Assembly (NCBI GenBank): GCA_036346375.1
Contig: CM070511.1
Span: 12,958,001-13,022,000, forward strand
Origin: Guadua angustifolia
Taxonomy: Eukaryota > Streptophyta > Magnoliopsida > Poales > Poaceae
Direction of reading: 5' to 3'
DNA length: 64,000 nucleotides
In this document: positions 45,882 to 57,190 of the stretch, in pieces
Numbering within the stretch: position 1 is the first letter of the stretch
How the letters are laid out: each line of letters starts with the position of its first letter
Program-made: the position numbers and the translations under genes
Notes under the pieces: model-generated
The model's database searches: none
What the model was told of the DNA's origin: nothing
The model's input: only the letters and a program-made list of their open reading frames with translations

Positions 45882-48492
45882 GACCTGCATTTTGCTACTG
45901 ATTTTTTTGGTGAAACAGGTAACTTCTTTGTTATCATCGTGATGATAGGTAACTTCTTGAGTGGCTTCTTCCTCGAGCCTGATGCTGCCGTCTACGAAAG
46001 GAGGCAACTCATCAAACTGATTGTGCTCTTCCTCATCCATGACAATCTCAACTCCGACGTTCCTTCTTTTTCCTTGAAGAACTGCATGGCGCTTCTTTTC
46101 TGTTGGGTCGATTACATAGAAGACTTGTGCTACTTGCTTTGCAAGTACGAATGGTTCATCTTTGTATCCGACATGTTCGATGTCCATAATAGTGAAGCCG
46201 TACTTGTCTACCTTGACACTCTTTGGGAGTTGGTCCCAATCACATCGATATACCATGATCTTGAAAATGCAGTAGTCAAGCTCCCAAATCTCCTCTATGA
46301 ACCTGTAGTAGTTGCTCTTCTTACTGACTATATTATCATAGGCATCTATACGAACACCAATGTTTTGGTAAGTGCTTTTGCTATCCCGACCTCTTGTGTA
46401 AAATGTACATCTATTTATGTCATATCCTTGCCATGTCACGATTGTACCTGAAGGCCCTTTTACTAACCACCTCAATGTAAGACTCATTTCTTCACCAGAC
46501 ATATGCTCCCTGAACTAATGATTGAACAAACGATTGTGCTCTTTTGTTATCCAATCCTCTAACTGTCCACGGTTTTCCCTCTGTAGCTTGTCCTTGTGTA
46601 TGTCCATATATGGGTACACCTCAATTAACTATTGCAAGACTATGAAAATGGGCTTGTTCGAACAAAACATAATCATAAGAATTTGTGCATTTCTTTCCTA
46701 TTACACCTTTCCTATCTAGCCTGCCCTCATAGCGAGATACAAGCACTCCTACTTGTTCGACCTTGTCCATGCAATCGATGCAGAACTCAATAATGTCCTT
46801 AGTTGCATAACTTTCTACAATGAAGCCTTTCAACCAAGATCGATTACATACATATTTCTTCAAAATACCCATATACCTTTCGAATGGGTACATCTGATGT
46901 AGGAATACGGGCCACAAATATTTATCTCATTCATAAGGTGAACAATGAGATGAATCATGATATCAAAAAATGATAGAGGAAAATACATCTCTAGCTAGCA
47001 CAAAGTATGGACCACATCAACTTGTAGTTCATAAAGTCTAACGGGATTGATGACCTTCCGTGAAATTGCGTTAAAGAAGAAACACAACCTCATGATTACC
47101 TCTCGGACCTTGTCAGGCGAAATACCTCTAATTGCAATAGGGAGCATTTGTGTCATCATCACATGACAATCATTATACTTCATACCAGTTAACTTCAAAT
47201 CTTTCATCGATACCAGTTTCTTGATGTTTGCGGAGTAACCGAAGGGAACTTTAACACCATGCAAGAACTTGTAGAGGCCTGTTTTCTCTTTCTTGGATAG
47301 AGTGTAGCAAGCTAGGGAAAGGTAAAGTTGGCCTTTCCCGGTGTCTTGAGTATGTAGTTCGGCTCTGATTTTCAAATCTTCCAGGTCCCTTCTGCCTTGA
47401 GTCCATCCTTTGTTTTGCTAGGAATATTCAGTAAAAGACCAAGTACGCTGTCACATACATTCTTCTCTACATGCATGACGTCGATGCAATGTCGAACTTC
47501 TAGTCCTTCCAATAGGGCAAGTCCCAAAATATGGATCTCTTCTTCCACGTGGTCTTCTCAGTGTGGGACCTCGATGTATTATCAGTACTCCCCTTTCCAA
47601 GTACAACATTAAGATCCTTAACCATATCATAAACCTCTTCCCTAGGAGTGGCCTTGGAGCTGAACCGTCCTCCTTTGTCCTGTCGAATTATTTCTTCATA
47701 TTGCGGTACGGATAATTCCTATGAAAGAACCTACGGTGACGCACATATACTATTTTTCTCGAGTTGTTGAGCCACACACTAGCGGTTTCATCTAGGCACT
47801 GGGGGCATGCTTTGGCTCATTTTATAGTACGGACGGAAAGGTTACCTAGGGCAGGTAAATCATTGATGGTGCAAAACAACAATGCACATAGAGTAAAGTA
47901 CTCTCGTTTGTACTCGTCCTAAACCTGTACACCTTTGTTCCACAGTGTCACAAGATCTTCCACCAATAGTTGTAGGTATACATCAATATCATTGCTAGGT
48001 TGTCTCGGCCCTTGAATACGCAGCGACATTATAATGTACTTTCGCTTCATACACAACCAAGGAGGAAGATTGTAAATGCAAAGAGTCGCAAGCCAAGTGC
48101 TATGAATGCTGCTCATATTACCGAAATGATTCATTCCATCCGTACTCAAGCCAAACCTTATATTCCTCAGTTCATTTCCGAAGTTCTCCCTAAAGAGCCT
48201 ATCGATAGTTCTCCACTGGGTAGAATCAGCAGGGTGTCTCAATTTTCTAGCCCTCCTACGCTCTTTCGAGTGCCATTGCATCAATTTAGCGTGCTTTTTG
48301 TTTCCAAATAAACACTTCAAATGAGTTACTACTGGTAAATACCACACCACTTTAGCGGGAGCTCCTTTCTTCACCTTGATGCCTTCGCTGTCATTGTCCT
48401 TACGCTTGTATCGCGATGCTTTGCACACCGGACATACATGCCTGTCTGCATAGTCTTTGCGATAGAGTATACAGTCATTTGGACATACATGT
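45882..48492 (-). pseudogene. CACTA-B transposase TNP2, central and C-terminal part
   Basis: On the minus strand after the Tat-2 insertion: CPNDCILYRKDYADRHVCPVC, VVWYLPVVTHLKCLF, RNIRFGLSTDGMNHFGNM and NLPPWLCMKRKYIIMSL. The reading then continues in broken frames through SFGYSANIKKLVS-type DUF4218 blocks (46995-47375, 46621-46917) to a DUF4216-like end (SNYYRFIEEIWELDYCIFK, DEPFVLAKQVAQVFYV). Each block aligns to the CACTA-A TNP2 with substitutions. There are several frameshifts. The last codons run into the Tat-1 insertion at 45881. Confidence 0.9.
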
Positions 48493-49181
48493 TGTCGACG
48501 TTTAGGAAACAGGCCCTCAACGAGCTTACTTGTTGATTGAGGGATCAGCCAAAGCCCCTTTCCCATGAAGGGTTTACGTCCGAAGAATGCTCAAAACAAA
48601 AGGGAATGCACACAAGATTTATGCTGGTTCGGGCCTCTCTCGATGGAGATAACAACCATACGTCTAGTGGTCTTGCTATTGCTTGCGTAAATCTTACAGA
48701 ACGACTTGTGTGTGCTTGCTTGTTGAACTCTGCCCCTTTATCGATCTGTCGGAGGGGTTTTTATAGATGATCGAAATAACTACAACCGAATAATGAGCCA
48801 TTACCAGCATTAATCGGGGATGTAATCGCATCTTTGATTCTCGCCACATCATGTCATGGACATGATGGATTCAGATCATGGCGTAATGGTCTTAAATCGT
48901 AGCGTAATATTGCCACGTCGTCATTATGGGCCGAGCACGATCTTTTAATCATGCTCGGGATTTTCCCTCAACTCTGATCGACCGCTGCGCACTCCCGAGC
49001 AAGCATGCTCGGGGATTTATGTCTCTTGCTCGGGGACAAGCCTAAGCATGGTCGGGACGAACCCGCCAGCTAGACTATTTGAGCATCCTCCTTGGGGACA
49101 CCGTCTAAGGGTATGTATGGTCGGCTGAAAACCTGCTGCCGGGGTATAATATTCTTTATGGAAATTATCCAATCCCCGACA
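48493..49181 (-). repeat. 3' LTR of Tat-2
   Basis: In minus orientation it starts TGTCGGGGATTGGATAATTTCC and ends CGTCGACA; TATA ATCTATAAAAACC near 48755. It matches the 59045-59714 copy with about 20 bp of extra sequence. Confidence 0.92.
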
Positions 49182-49555
49182 GCTAGCCCCCGAGACTCAA
49201 GTGGAAATCTACTTGGCGAGGCCTTCCCCTTGAGCCTACAAACTCAATGGAGGGATTGGAACCTTGCAGCAGAACACTACTACAACATCCAAGCAACACC
49301 TGCTCGTAGATGAGCATGATCGACAAGCACAGAGCAATAAGCTCGACCTCCGACCAAGAGAAACTCGGGCAAAAGAGCATCGAAGGTCACAATGGTTCCT
49401 TCTTCGCGAAGCCTTGCAGGAGCAGTTCGGACAACTTTTTGGGAACCGCGCCTTTATTGGACAATTTCAAAGATTGCGCCACCGTGCGTTGGTTCATGAA
49501 CAGGCGGGAGCTACTTTCGGTCTCTGAACAGTCGTGTCTGTTCGACTTCTCCGCC

Positions 49556-49564
49556 TATATATAT
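49556..49564 (+). promoter_or_regulatory. TATA-like box upstream of the Tat-2 antisense gene
   Basis: TATATATAT within CCGCCTATATATATGGGCGG lies about 112 bp before the ATG at 49675 on the plus strand, opposite to the Tat-2 coding strand. Activity is inferred from position. Confidence 0.5.
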
Positions 49565-49674
49565 GGGCGGGGATAGTGATGAGAAACCCTTCATCCGCAT
49601 TTCCTAATCAAACCCTCAGAGTTTCCTAAGCCTCGAGCTTTTCCGCAATTGCATTTTCTTCTTTGATCCATTGC

Positions 49675-52286
49675 ATGGCGAAGTTCAAAGCAAGCAAAAT
49701 CAGCAAAGAAAGGCTGCAAATGCTCTAGGACCTTGGCTACCTTGATGTGGGCTCTTAACTAGTTCCTGATGGCGAGGGAGCTCCGGTGCCGCGCAATGAC
49801 GAGATCGTCTCTTGCGACCTCAACACCATCAAAGGGCTGAGGATGCTTGAGAGCGAATTCCTTGAATCCGTGCTCGCCCAATGTGAGTGCGAGATTTCTA
49901 ATCTTAACCCTAATTCCATCCTTGTTCTGACTATCTTCTCGCATCTTTGTGAGGGATACATGGGCACCCTACCCACGGCGAGCCTTTTCTTTCATTTCTA
50001 TTTCTTGTTCCGCACCAATGGGACTTCTTCCGCCGGTTGCATCTACTTCCGCCTTCGGTCCAACCTACCATATGAGTACTCAGTCTTCATGCTCAAGGAT
50101 TCAGTGTCGGGCTGTGTGGATTTATGGTTTTACTTGAAGAAGGCAGAGGGAAGCTCTCTCCGCTACACCGGAGCGGCGACTCTGAACGTCGAGACTCCAC
50201 GCCCACCCGTGCAAGCCGAGGAGGAGCTGACATTGATGATGATCAGTAAGCTCACCAATATGGGCCTCACTGGTCGCGACATTGCTCAGGATTATCATAT
50301 GAACCGAGTGTCTCCACTAAGGAGGAGGGAACACCCTTTCTTCGAAATCTCTGGGTGGCAAGACGTCACCCGGGAAGCTGACTCTGGTAAGCCTCCGGAA
50401 CTGCGCAGGTAACTTCTGCTCTTCATATGCAATTTTTGCTCGTGCTAATGTTTATGCTTGGTTGAATGCAGCCCCGAGCTGGGCTTGGGTGGAGAAGTGA
50501 GTTGCCGAGATGTTCGACACTCCGAAAGGCAAGGAGCTTGAACATGGGCGACAAGTTCCAAAGAATGTGCTCGAGCGGGGTGACGCGGTAAGTAGCTTCG
50601 CGATCCATGCTCTGGGGAAAGACATCCCAGGCATCTTTGAAATTTTTGTTTCTTTTGATAGGAGAAGGTTGATCTTGAGGCCGCAGTGGCCGAGCTTAAG
50701 CCACTATCACGTGACCAAGGGAAAGCCACCCTCGCCGCCAAGACCAAGAAGGTGAGGGACAAGTGACGAGCACCGCCGCCACCGCCGACCACTTGGCTCT
50801 TAAAGAGGTGGGCGACTTCGAACAAGAGCCCTCCTCAGCATTATTTGGAATACGCCAATAAAATAGAGGTAAGGGATTTAAGGAAATGTTGAAAAAATAT
50901 ATCGAGCAACACCCGTATCTGATGGCTCGCTTGCACCAACTCGCGGAGTGGGCAAAGCGAGCAAAGGCGGTAGAAGACTCCTTGTGCCAGAAGCTGGAGG
51001 GGAAGATCGCTGACCTCAAAAACAAGCTAGCGGTGGCTACCTCGGGTTCTTCAGCAAGAGAGCCTGAGGAAGAGGACAAATATCCAGTGCCCCTCATTTT
51101 GAAGCGCTAGAGGGCACCGGGCGCACAGCCAAGGTGCCTAGGGAAAACATTGGAAGCGGTTGACATGGACGAGGTCAACCCTTTGATGGCGAGGGCCAAC
51201 CGCACTGCTGCGGAGAGGTCCGAGCTTGTGGTCGCGGCCTAGGTTTCCACGAACATAATCCCTGTGGTAGAGACCGAGACCGCCGAGGATGATGGCGAGC
51301 AGCCCAACAAAGGTAACTCTTCTCTATTTTTCCCCTTTCTCTCCTTTTTTTTATTTTGCTTCACTCGAGCTAACCCCACTCTAATGACGAGGTGTGATAG
51401 CTCACAGGGGCATTTTGGATTTTGGGGCAATGGCTGACGAAATCCTTGATTGTGCAATAGAGTGAGAGCTTGCCCTCATTGCCGACCTCATGATGGCGGA
51501 AGACATCACTGCTGGAGCCTTCTACGACCAACAAGTCGTAGAGCTTGAAGACCTGGAGGGGCCAACTCTCCAGGAAGGCCAACATCCCCGGGAGGAGTAC
51601 GCGATACCCCCGAGCACATCAGATGCTCGGGACCAAGAAGAAGACCCCTTGCCACCGAGCGAAGCGCTTGCCCAGGAAGAAGGCACGAAGCCCCCAAGCG
51701 AAATGCTAGCTTGGGGAGAGAACTGGGAGCCCCCGAGTGAAACGCTTGCTTGGGACGAAAATAAGGAGCCCCCGAGCGAAGAGCATGCTCGAGAGGAGGG
51801 TAAGGAGCTCCCGAGAGAAGAGCATGCTCGGGAGGAGGATGAAAGCTCCCAGTTGAAGTCTACCACGGGAGATCTCACGAACCTTCAGCCGAAAAACGTC
51901 ACCAAGGCCTTCTAGGAAAACCTGAGTGACCGCCTCCACTGGGTAAGCATACTTAACTTATAAAGCTTTTTCTCCTTGGCAGCGACCGAGAACTAAGATC
52001 TTCTTGCTCGTAGGTGCTCCGGGCGACCATGGTGGACTTTCATTCGGCGACTGTTCCTCCTGAAGTCGTGTACAAACACACCGCCAAGCAAAATGCTAAG
52101 ATAGTGGAGCTCGAGCAAGCGCTAGCCAGGCTTAAAGCTTCATACGAGGAGAATCTCAAAGCTTCACGCGAGGAGATGTGGCGCAAATCTGAGAAATACA
52201 CCATGGAGGCAGAGAACAAATCTTCCAAGCCAAGGCGGAGCTCAAACAAGAGCAAAAATGCTGTACGGCCCTGGAGGAAAAACTAA
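49675..52286 (+). pseudogene. Antisense multi-exon gene of Tat-2 (Transposase_28 / gypsy-type protein)
   Basis: The ATG at 49675 opens MAKFKASKISKERLQML. After a TAG and a TAA the same frame continues LVPDGEGAPVPRNDEIV. The core FLESVLAQCECEISNLNPNS and FSHLCEGYMGTLPTASLFFH then runs to a donor CTG|GTAAGC at about 50386. Joining to the acceptor at 50471 gives PSWAWVEK, a TGA, then VAEMFDTPKGKELEHG. A third exon from about 50661 reads EKVDLEAAVAELK. Later exons are charged coiled coils (50886-51110, 52014-52286, KIVELEQALARLKASYEENL) around a 39-bp repeat block. This matches the layout of known plant gypsy-type domain proteins. Function is unknown. Confidence 0.75.
51652..51846 (+). repeat. 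39-bp tandem repeat coding PPSE-type 13-residue units
   Basis: Five units begin CCACCGAGC, CCCCCAAGC, CCCCCGAGT, CCCCCGAGC and CTCCCGAGA. They encode PPSEALAQEEGTK, PPSEMLAWGENWE, PPSETLAWDENKE and two later variants. The period stays a multiple of three, so the reading frame of the antisense gene is kept. Confidence 0.85.
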
Positions 52287-53440
52287 ACCAGAGCAAGGAG
52301 GAGGAGAAATGACTCCGCCAGGAAGCTCATGAGAGACGCGACGCTCGACGGCGACTGCTCGAGCTTGAAGCCCAACATGATGAGGCGATGGAATAACTCT
52401 CGGCCCTGCAAGAGGTGAAGCTCGGTAGAAACCTTCCTTTGTAAAATACTCCATGTAGACTCCTTGATTTTTGAAGGAATGATTTTTGAAAATTGCCTTG
52501 CGTCTTTGGTGATTTATCTCCCATTGAGTGCCTGCACAAACAGATGAAACAAAGCGAGTAGAATGAAAAAGATAGTGAAAAAGAACAAAACACGAGCACA
52601 CGTTTTTAGAGAAAAACATGGTAGTTCATCCCTACTAAGCCACCGCTGTGAATGAAGTTCGTGCGCCTAAATTGCGAGCACGAGTTCGTTCACATAAGAG
52701 TGAGATAAAAACCGTGCATATTTTTCCCTTAATGAACCAATGCCATAACTTCGAGTTGTAAGCATGGGTTAGGTCGGAAAAAGAAATGCGCACATGGCCT
52801 TAACTTCCGAGCGTCTCGATCCATGTCGCTAAGCTGCGAGCATAGCCTTGACGAGGAAGAACGCGCGGTTGCCTGACAAAGCGAATGATGATCAAGCACG
52901 CGTGGATCGACAAAAAACTCTAGATTGACCGAGAGGGTGTCTGTATGCAATTGTGAACTTGCAGCGAAGAAATACTATGAACAATAATCGAGTTATGCAT
53001 ACTGAGGCCTCTAGTGGCGAGCTTAGTGGTCTAGCATTGGTCGTTGCGCTTTGAGCGTTCTTGCGCATGCTAGCCAAATCTTAGGATAATGCGATTGAAG
53101 CGAATGTTCTTGCCCGTGCGTGCTCATCCCATCATCAAGATCATGAGGAGGAGAGAGTGTGCCTTTCTGCGAGACTGAGTCGGCTTACCAACAGGCAGGG
53201 ACTTCAAAGACATTCACAAAATCTTGGAAAGAATGGAAATCATGGGGATGAAAGAACTGAATTTTTATAAGAAAGATCGCCAATTTTGCACACAACATGC
53301 AATAACGAAAACTAGATAAAGAACTTACATAATTGATCGATGTTCCAAGTGCTGGCGAGCTCTCAACCATCCTACATCACTAGGTGAACAGCTCCTGGGC
53401 GCGCTACTGAGACGACCATGAACAGACCCTCCCATCTAGG
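52287..53440. other. Spacer between antisense gene and integrase of Tat-2
   Basis: No supported gene is seen. Short ORFs on both strands lack domains. It may include further antisense exons (charged reading around 52300-52420) and the Tat-2 3' untranslated region. Confidence 0.4.
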
Positions 53441-53467
53441 GGATAGCTTGTTAGCTTTTGATGTATC

Positions 53468-54835
53468 CTAGATTCGACGCAGGACTAGATCGCCAACTTG
53501 TAAGGTCCATGGTCGAACTGATTTGGCCGCGTGCCTATGAAGAGCCTGTAGATAAACCACAGATCGAAGCAACGTCCGCTCACGTGTTTCCTCAGCGAGG
53601 TCAATGTCCAGGAGACGCTCAAGCTCTTGATCGATGCTGTCGACCAAGTGCATTCTTGGAGAACCCAGCACGATTTCGGCGAGCAATATGGCTTCTACAC
53701 CATAGACAAGCTGAAATGGGGTTTCGCCCGTAGCTCGGCTTGCCGTAGTGCGAACTGACCAAAGGACGGAAGGAAGCTCGTCCACCCACGCTTGACCATG
53801 TTGGTTGAGGTTTTTGAAAACCCTCTTCTTGATCTCTTGGATAATTTGTCCGTTTGCTCGCTCGGCCGCTCCATTGCTCTGCGGATGTGCTACAGAGGTG
53901 AAGCAGACCTTTGCCCCGATGTCTTCGCAATAGGCTTGAAACAGTTCACTAGTGAACTGAGTGCCATTATCCGTGATGAGGTGGTTGGGAACGCCAAAAC
54001 GTGTCACCATGTTGCTGCGGAAAAACTTCTTGGCTGCTTGAGCCGAAATGGTTGACATAGGTTTGGCTTCAATCCACTTAGTGAAAGTGTCAATAGCCAC
54101 GAGCAAGTATTTGCAACCCTTCCGACCTTGGGGGAAAGGTCCTAATATATCAACTCCCCAGATCGAGAATGGCCATAATAGAGGAATAGTTTGGAGAACA
54201 TATGTTGGCTGATGGACCTTGCGAGCATGAAACTGGCATGCTTTGCAAGTTGTCACGATCGAGCGAGCATCGGCTAAGGCTGTTGGCCAATAATAACCCA
54301 ATCGAAATGCCTTGCTCACAAGCGTCCTGTAAGATGAGTAAGCTCCACACACTCCTTCATGGATATCTCTAAGAATGTATTTGCCCGCTTCTTGTGATAT
54401 GCACTTGGAGAGGACTCCTAGTGCTCCTTTGTGGTACACGGTGCCCTCGATCAACTTGTAAGAAGAGGATCGCCTTATAAGCTGGGAACGCTTTCCTTCT
54501 TTCTCGGGCAGTGTCCCATGTGCAAGATATTGAATGAATGGCGTCATCCAGTTTGCACCATGCTCGAGAAGAAAGACGTTACTGCACGTCTCTGATGCCT
54601 CCTCTATAGAGGAAATGGAAGGCTTGTATAAGTGCTCGATGAGCACTCCTACCGGAGCGGAAATTTGGGAGGAACTAACCTTTGAAAGTTGGTCGGCTAG
54701 GGAATTATCCTTCCTTGGGATGTAGAGTACTTCAAAATTCCTAAAGTACTTCTCCATCTTCCTCACTTCAACCAAGTAAAGCACCATTGAGTTATTAGAA
54801 CACTGATACTCCTTAATGACCTGGTTGACGACCAA
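53468..54835 (-). pseudogene. Tat-2 integrase with the end of the second RNase H, long open frame
   Basis: A 455-codon minus-strand frame starts inside the archaeal-like RNase H (VVNQVIKEYQCSN, LADQLSKVSS). It goes on to the integrase zinc region (DIHEGVCGAYSSYRTL, CKACQFHARK). The core has WGVDILGPFPQGRKG, LITDNGTQFTSELF and AAERANGQII, i.e. the D-D-E residues. The C-terminal part has TLQVGDLVLRRI. Integrase inserts the cDNA into chromosomes. This is the best-kept gene of Tat-2. The start at 54835 is only the first Met after a stop (GDS*LVV). Confidence 0.9.
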
Positions 54836-55444
54836 CTATGAATCGCCTTCATACTCTGTCGCATTATTGGTCACGGCAAAGTGTAATTGAATGGCATACT
54901 AGAGTTGATCTCCCTAAGGGGACACCAACACGACTTTAGCCCCCGAGCGCTCATAGGCACGAGACCCATCGAAGTACATGGTCCAACGACCTTCTTCAGA
55001 TCTATCGGGCTCGGTAGCAAATGGTGCTGGATTCGTTCATTCTACTACAAAGTCTGCAAAGATCTAGGACTTGATCACTGCACGAGCTGAGAACTAGATC
55101 TCAAACTCGGCGAGCTCCATGGCCCACTTTGCTATCCGACTACTAGTGTCTTGATTTCTTAGAATCTCCTTAAGCGAAAAGTTGGTCGGGACTATGATCT
55201 TATGGGCTTGAAAATAGTGTCACAGTTTTCTGGAGGCAATGAACAGCGAGTACAAGAGCTTCTGGACCTCGGAGTATCGCTCCTTTGGTCCGTGCAAGAC
55301 CTCACTAACATAGTAGATTGGTCGTTGCACCCCATCCCTTTCAACTGTTAACACCGCGCTTACGGCCTGCGGGGTTGCCGCCAGATATAGCAGCAAGGTT
55401 TCCCTCGACCTTAGCGTAATTAGGATGTGTGGTCTGGATAGGTA
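54836..55444 (-). pseudogene. Tat-2 RNase H region, decayed
   Basis: The minus strand shows TMYFDGSRAYE and NNATEYEGDS of the second RNase H, with a stop before LVV. The stretch normally between EYE and GDS appears missing. Nearer RT, the first RNase H is recognised only in blocks (RYSEVQKLLYSLF-type reading near 55240). Confidence 0.65.
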
Positions 55445-56330
55445 CTACTTTAGCTCTTCAAAAGAGCGGTCTGCTTCTTCTGTCCATGTGAAACCATCAT
55501 GCTTACGAAGCACCTTGAAGAAAGGCAGCCCACGCTCGCCTAAGTGGGAAATGAAGTGACTTAGAGCCACCATGCATCTGGTCAAGGCTTGGACCTCCTT
55601 TACACAGCTAGGTGGTCGCATTCTTTCGATGGCTTTAATCTTTTTCGGGTTTGCCCCGATACCTTGTGGGCCGATCATGTAGCCAAGCACCTTGCCCGCC
55701 CTTACACCGAAGATGCACTTTTCTGGATTAAGCTTTATTCGATGCCTGTTGATGTTACAAAAGGTTTCCTCAAGGTCAGATACATGATTTGAGGCAAGTT
55801 TACTTTTGACCACTATGTCATCCACATAGACCTCCAGATTACAACCTATTTGATCTAGAAAAGTCTTCTGCATGAGGCGCTGGAAGGTCGCTCCAGCATT
55901 CTTAAGACTGAAAGACATGGTCGTGTAGCATAACATGCCAAACGGGGTAATGAAGGAAGTCTTCTCTTTATCTTCAGGTGATATGCTGATCTGGTGGTAG
56001 CCCAAGTAGGCATGCAGAAAACTCATCACCTGGACTCCGCCGTTGCGTCGACCAACTGGTCTATGCGAGGCAGTGGGAAATTGTCTTTGGGACATGCGGC
56101 ATTCAAGCCCGTGTGATCGACACACATGCGCCACTTGCCCCCCTTCTTCTTGACGACGACCGGATTTGCCAGCCATTCCGAATGCTCGACTTCTCGGAAG
56201 AAACCAGCCTTAAGAAGCTTATCGAGTTCATCCCGGATGATTGCCTATTTTTCTGGGGAAAAGCGCCTGAGCTTCTGCCGCACAGGTCTCTTGTCAGACC
56301 GAACCGCTAGCATGTGCTCAATTACTTCCC
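55445..56330 (-). pseudogene. Tat-2 reverse transcriptase
   Basis: Blocks: EAGFFREVEHSEWLANPVVV-type start near 56200, a frame change in the VDHTGLNAACPK block, then HAYLGYHQISISPEDKEKTS (usual Asp changed to His), SFSLKNAGATFQRLMQ, the catalytic YVDD at 55817-55828, and GERGLPFFKVLRKHDGF. The Asp loss in the first motif and the frameshift make it inactive. Confidence 0.85.
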
Positions 56331-56675
56331 TTAGCACTTTGGGCATGTCAGATGGTTCCCAAGCGAACACATCTGTATTCTTTTGGAGGAAAGTAATGAG
56401 CTTGATTTCCCATTTAGGATCTAATGAGCTCGATTTCCTATTTAGGATCTAAGGAAGATCCTAAACGAATGACCTTGGTCAGGTCCGTGCTGTTCAGCGG
56501 AACCATCTTGGTCTCTCCTCCTAGCTGGAGGGTAACTTTCGGCCGAGAATTCTTTGGCTCTTGGTTGGGGCCGTGCTGAGACAATTGCCCGGCCATGTCA
56601 AGTGACTTCTCATCGCAGTTCAGGGCTGCCTTTTGACATCCCCTTACAGTGATTACTCGCCTGGACCGGGAACTT

Positions 56676-57131
56676 TCAAGCATTGATAAGCATGATACGT
56701 AGCGGCCATGATACAAGCGCTGGCCTGCCGAGGATGGCATTGTAGGCTGACTTGAAATCGACCACCTCAAAGGTGATCATCTCCATTCGGAAGTTGCTCG
56801 GACTCCCGAATGTGACGAGCAAAATGATCTGGCCAAGGGGTTTGGCCGAGGTGCCCGGAACGATCCTGAAGAAGGGGACTGCTATGCTTTTGATCATGAA
56901 CAGAGGAACTTGCATCTTGTCCAGGACTTTGGCGGATATGAGGTCCAAAGAGCTTCCGTCATCGATGAGGACTAACCCCACCGCAGTGTTGCTAATGATC
57001 GGGTTTACGACCAAAGGGCGCTTCTGAGGCTTAGTCATTCCAAGGGGACAATCATCCTTGGAGCAAGTGATGGGTAGCTCGGACCACCTGAGCTGCTGCA
57101 CGGGGGGCTTGCCTTGAGCAACATGATGCAT
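56676..57131 (-). pseudogene. Tat-2 protease
   Basis: Reads VLIDDGSSLDLISAKVL with the active-site Asp kept, then FFRIVPGTSAKPLGQIILLV and YNAILGRPAL. It is in its own frame between gag and RT, as in Tat-3. Confidence 0.85.
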
Positions 57132-57190
57132 CTCCCGTGCTGCCTGCTTCAGATCCCCGTGGGATTTATAGGTCGAGGAGCCCTCGAATA

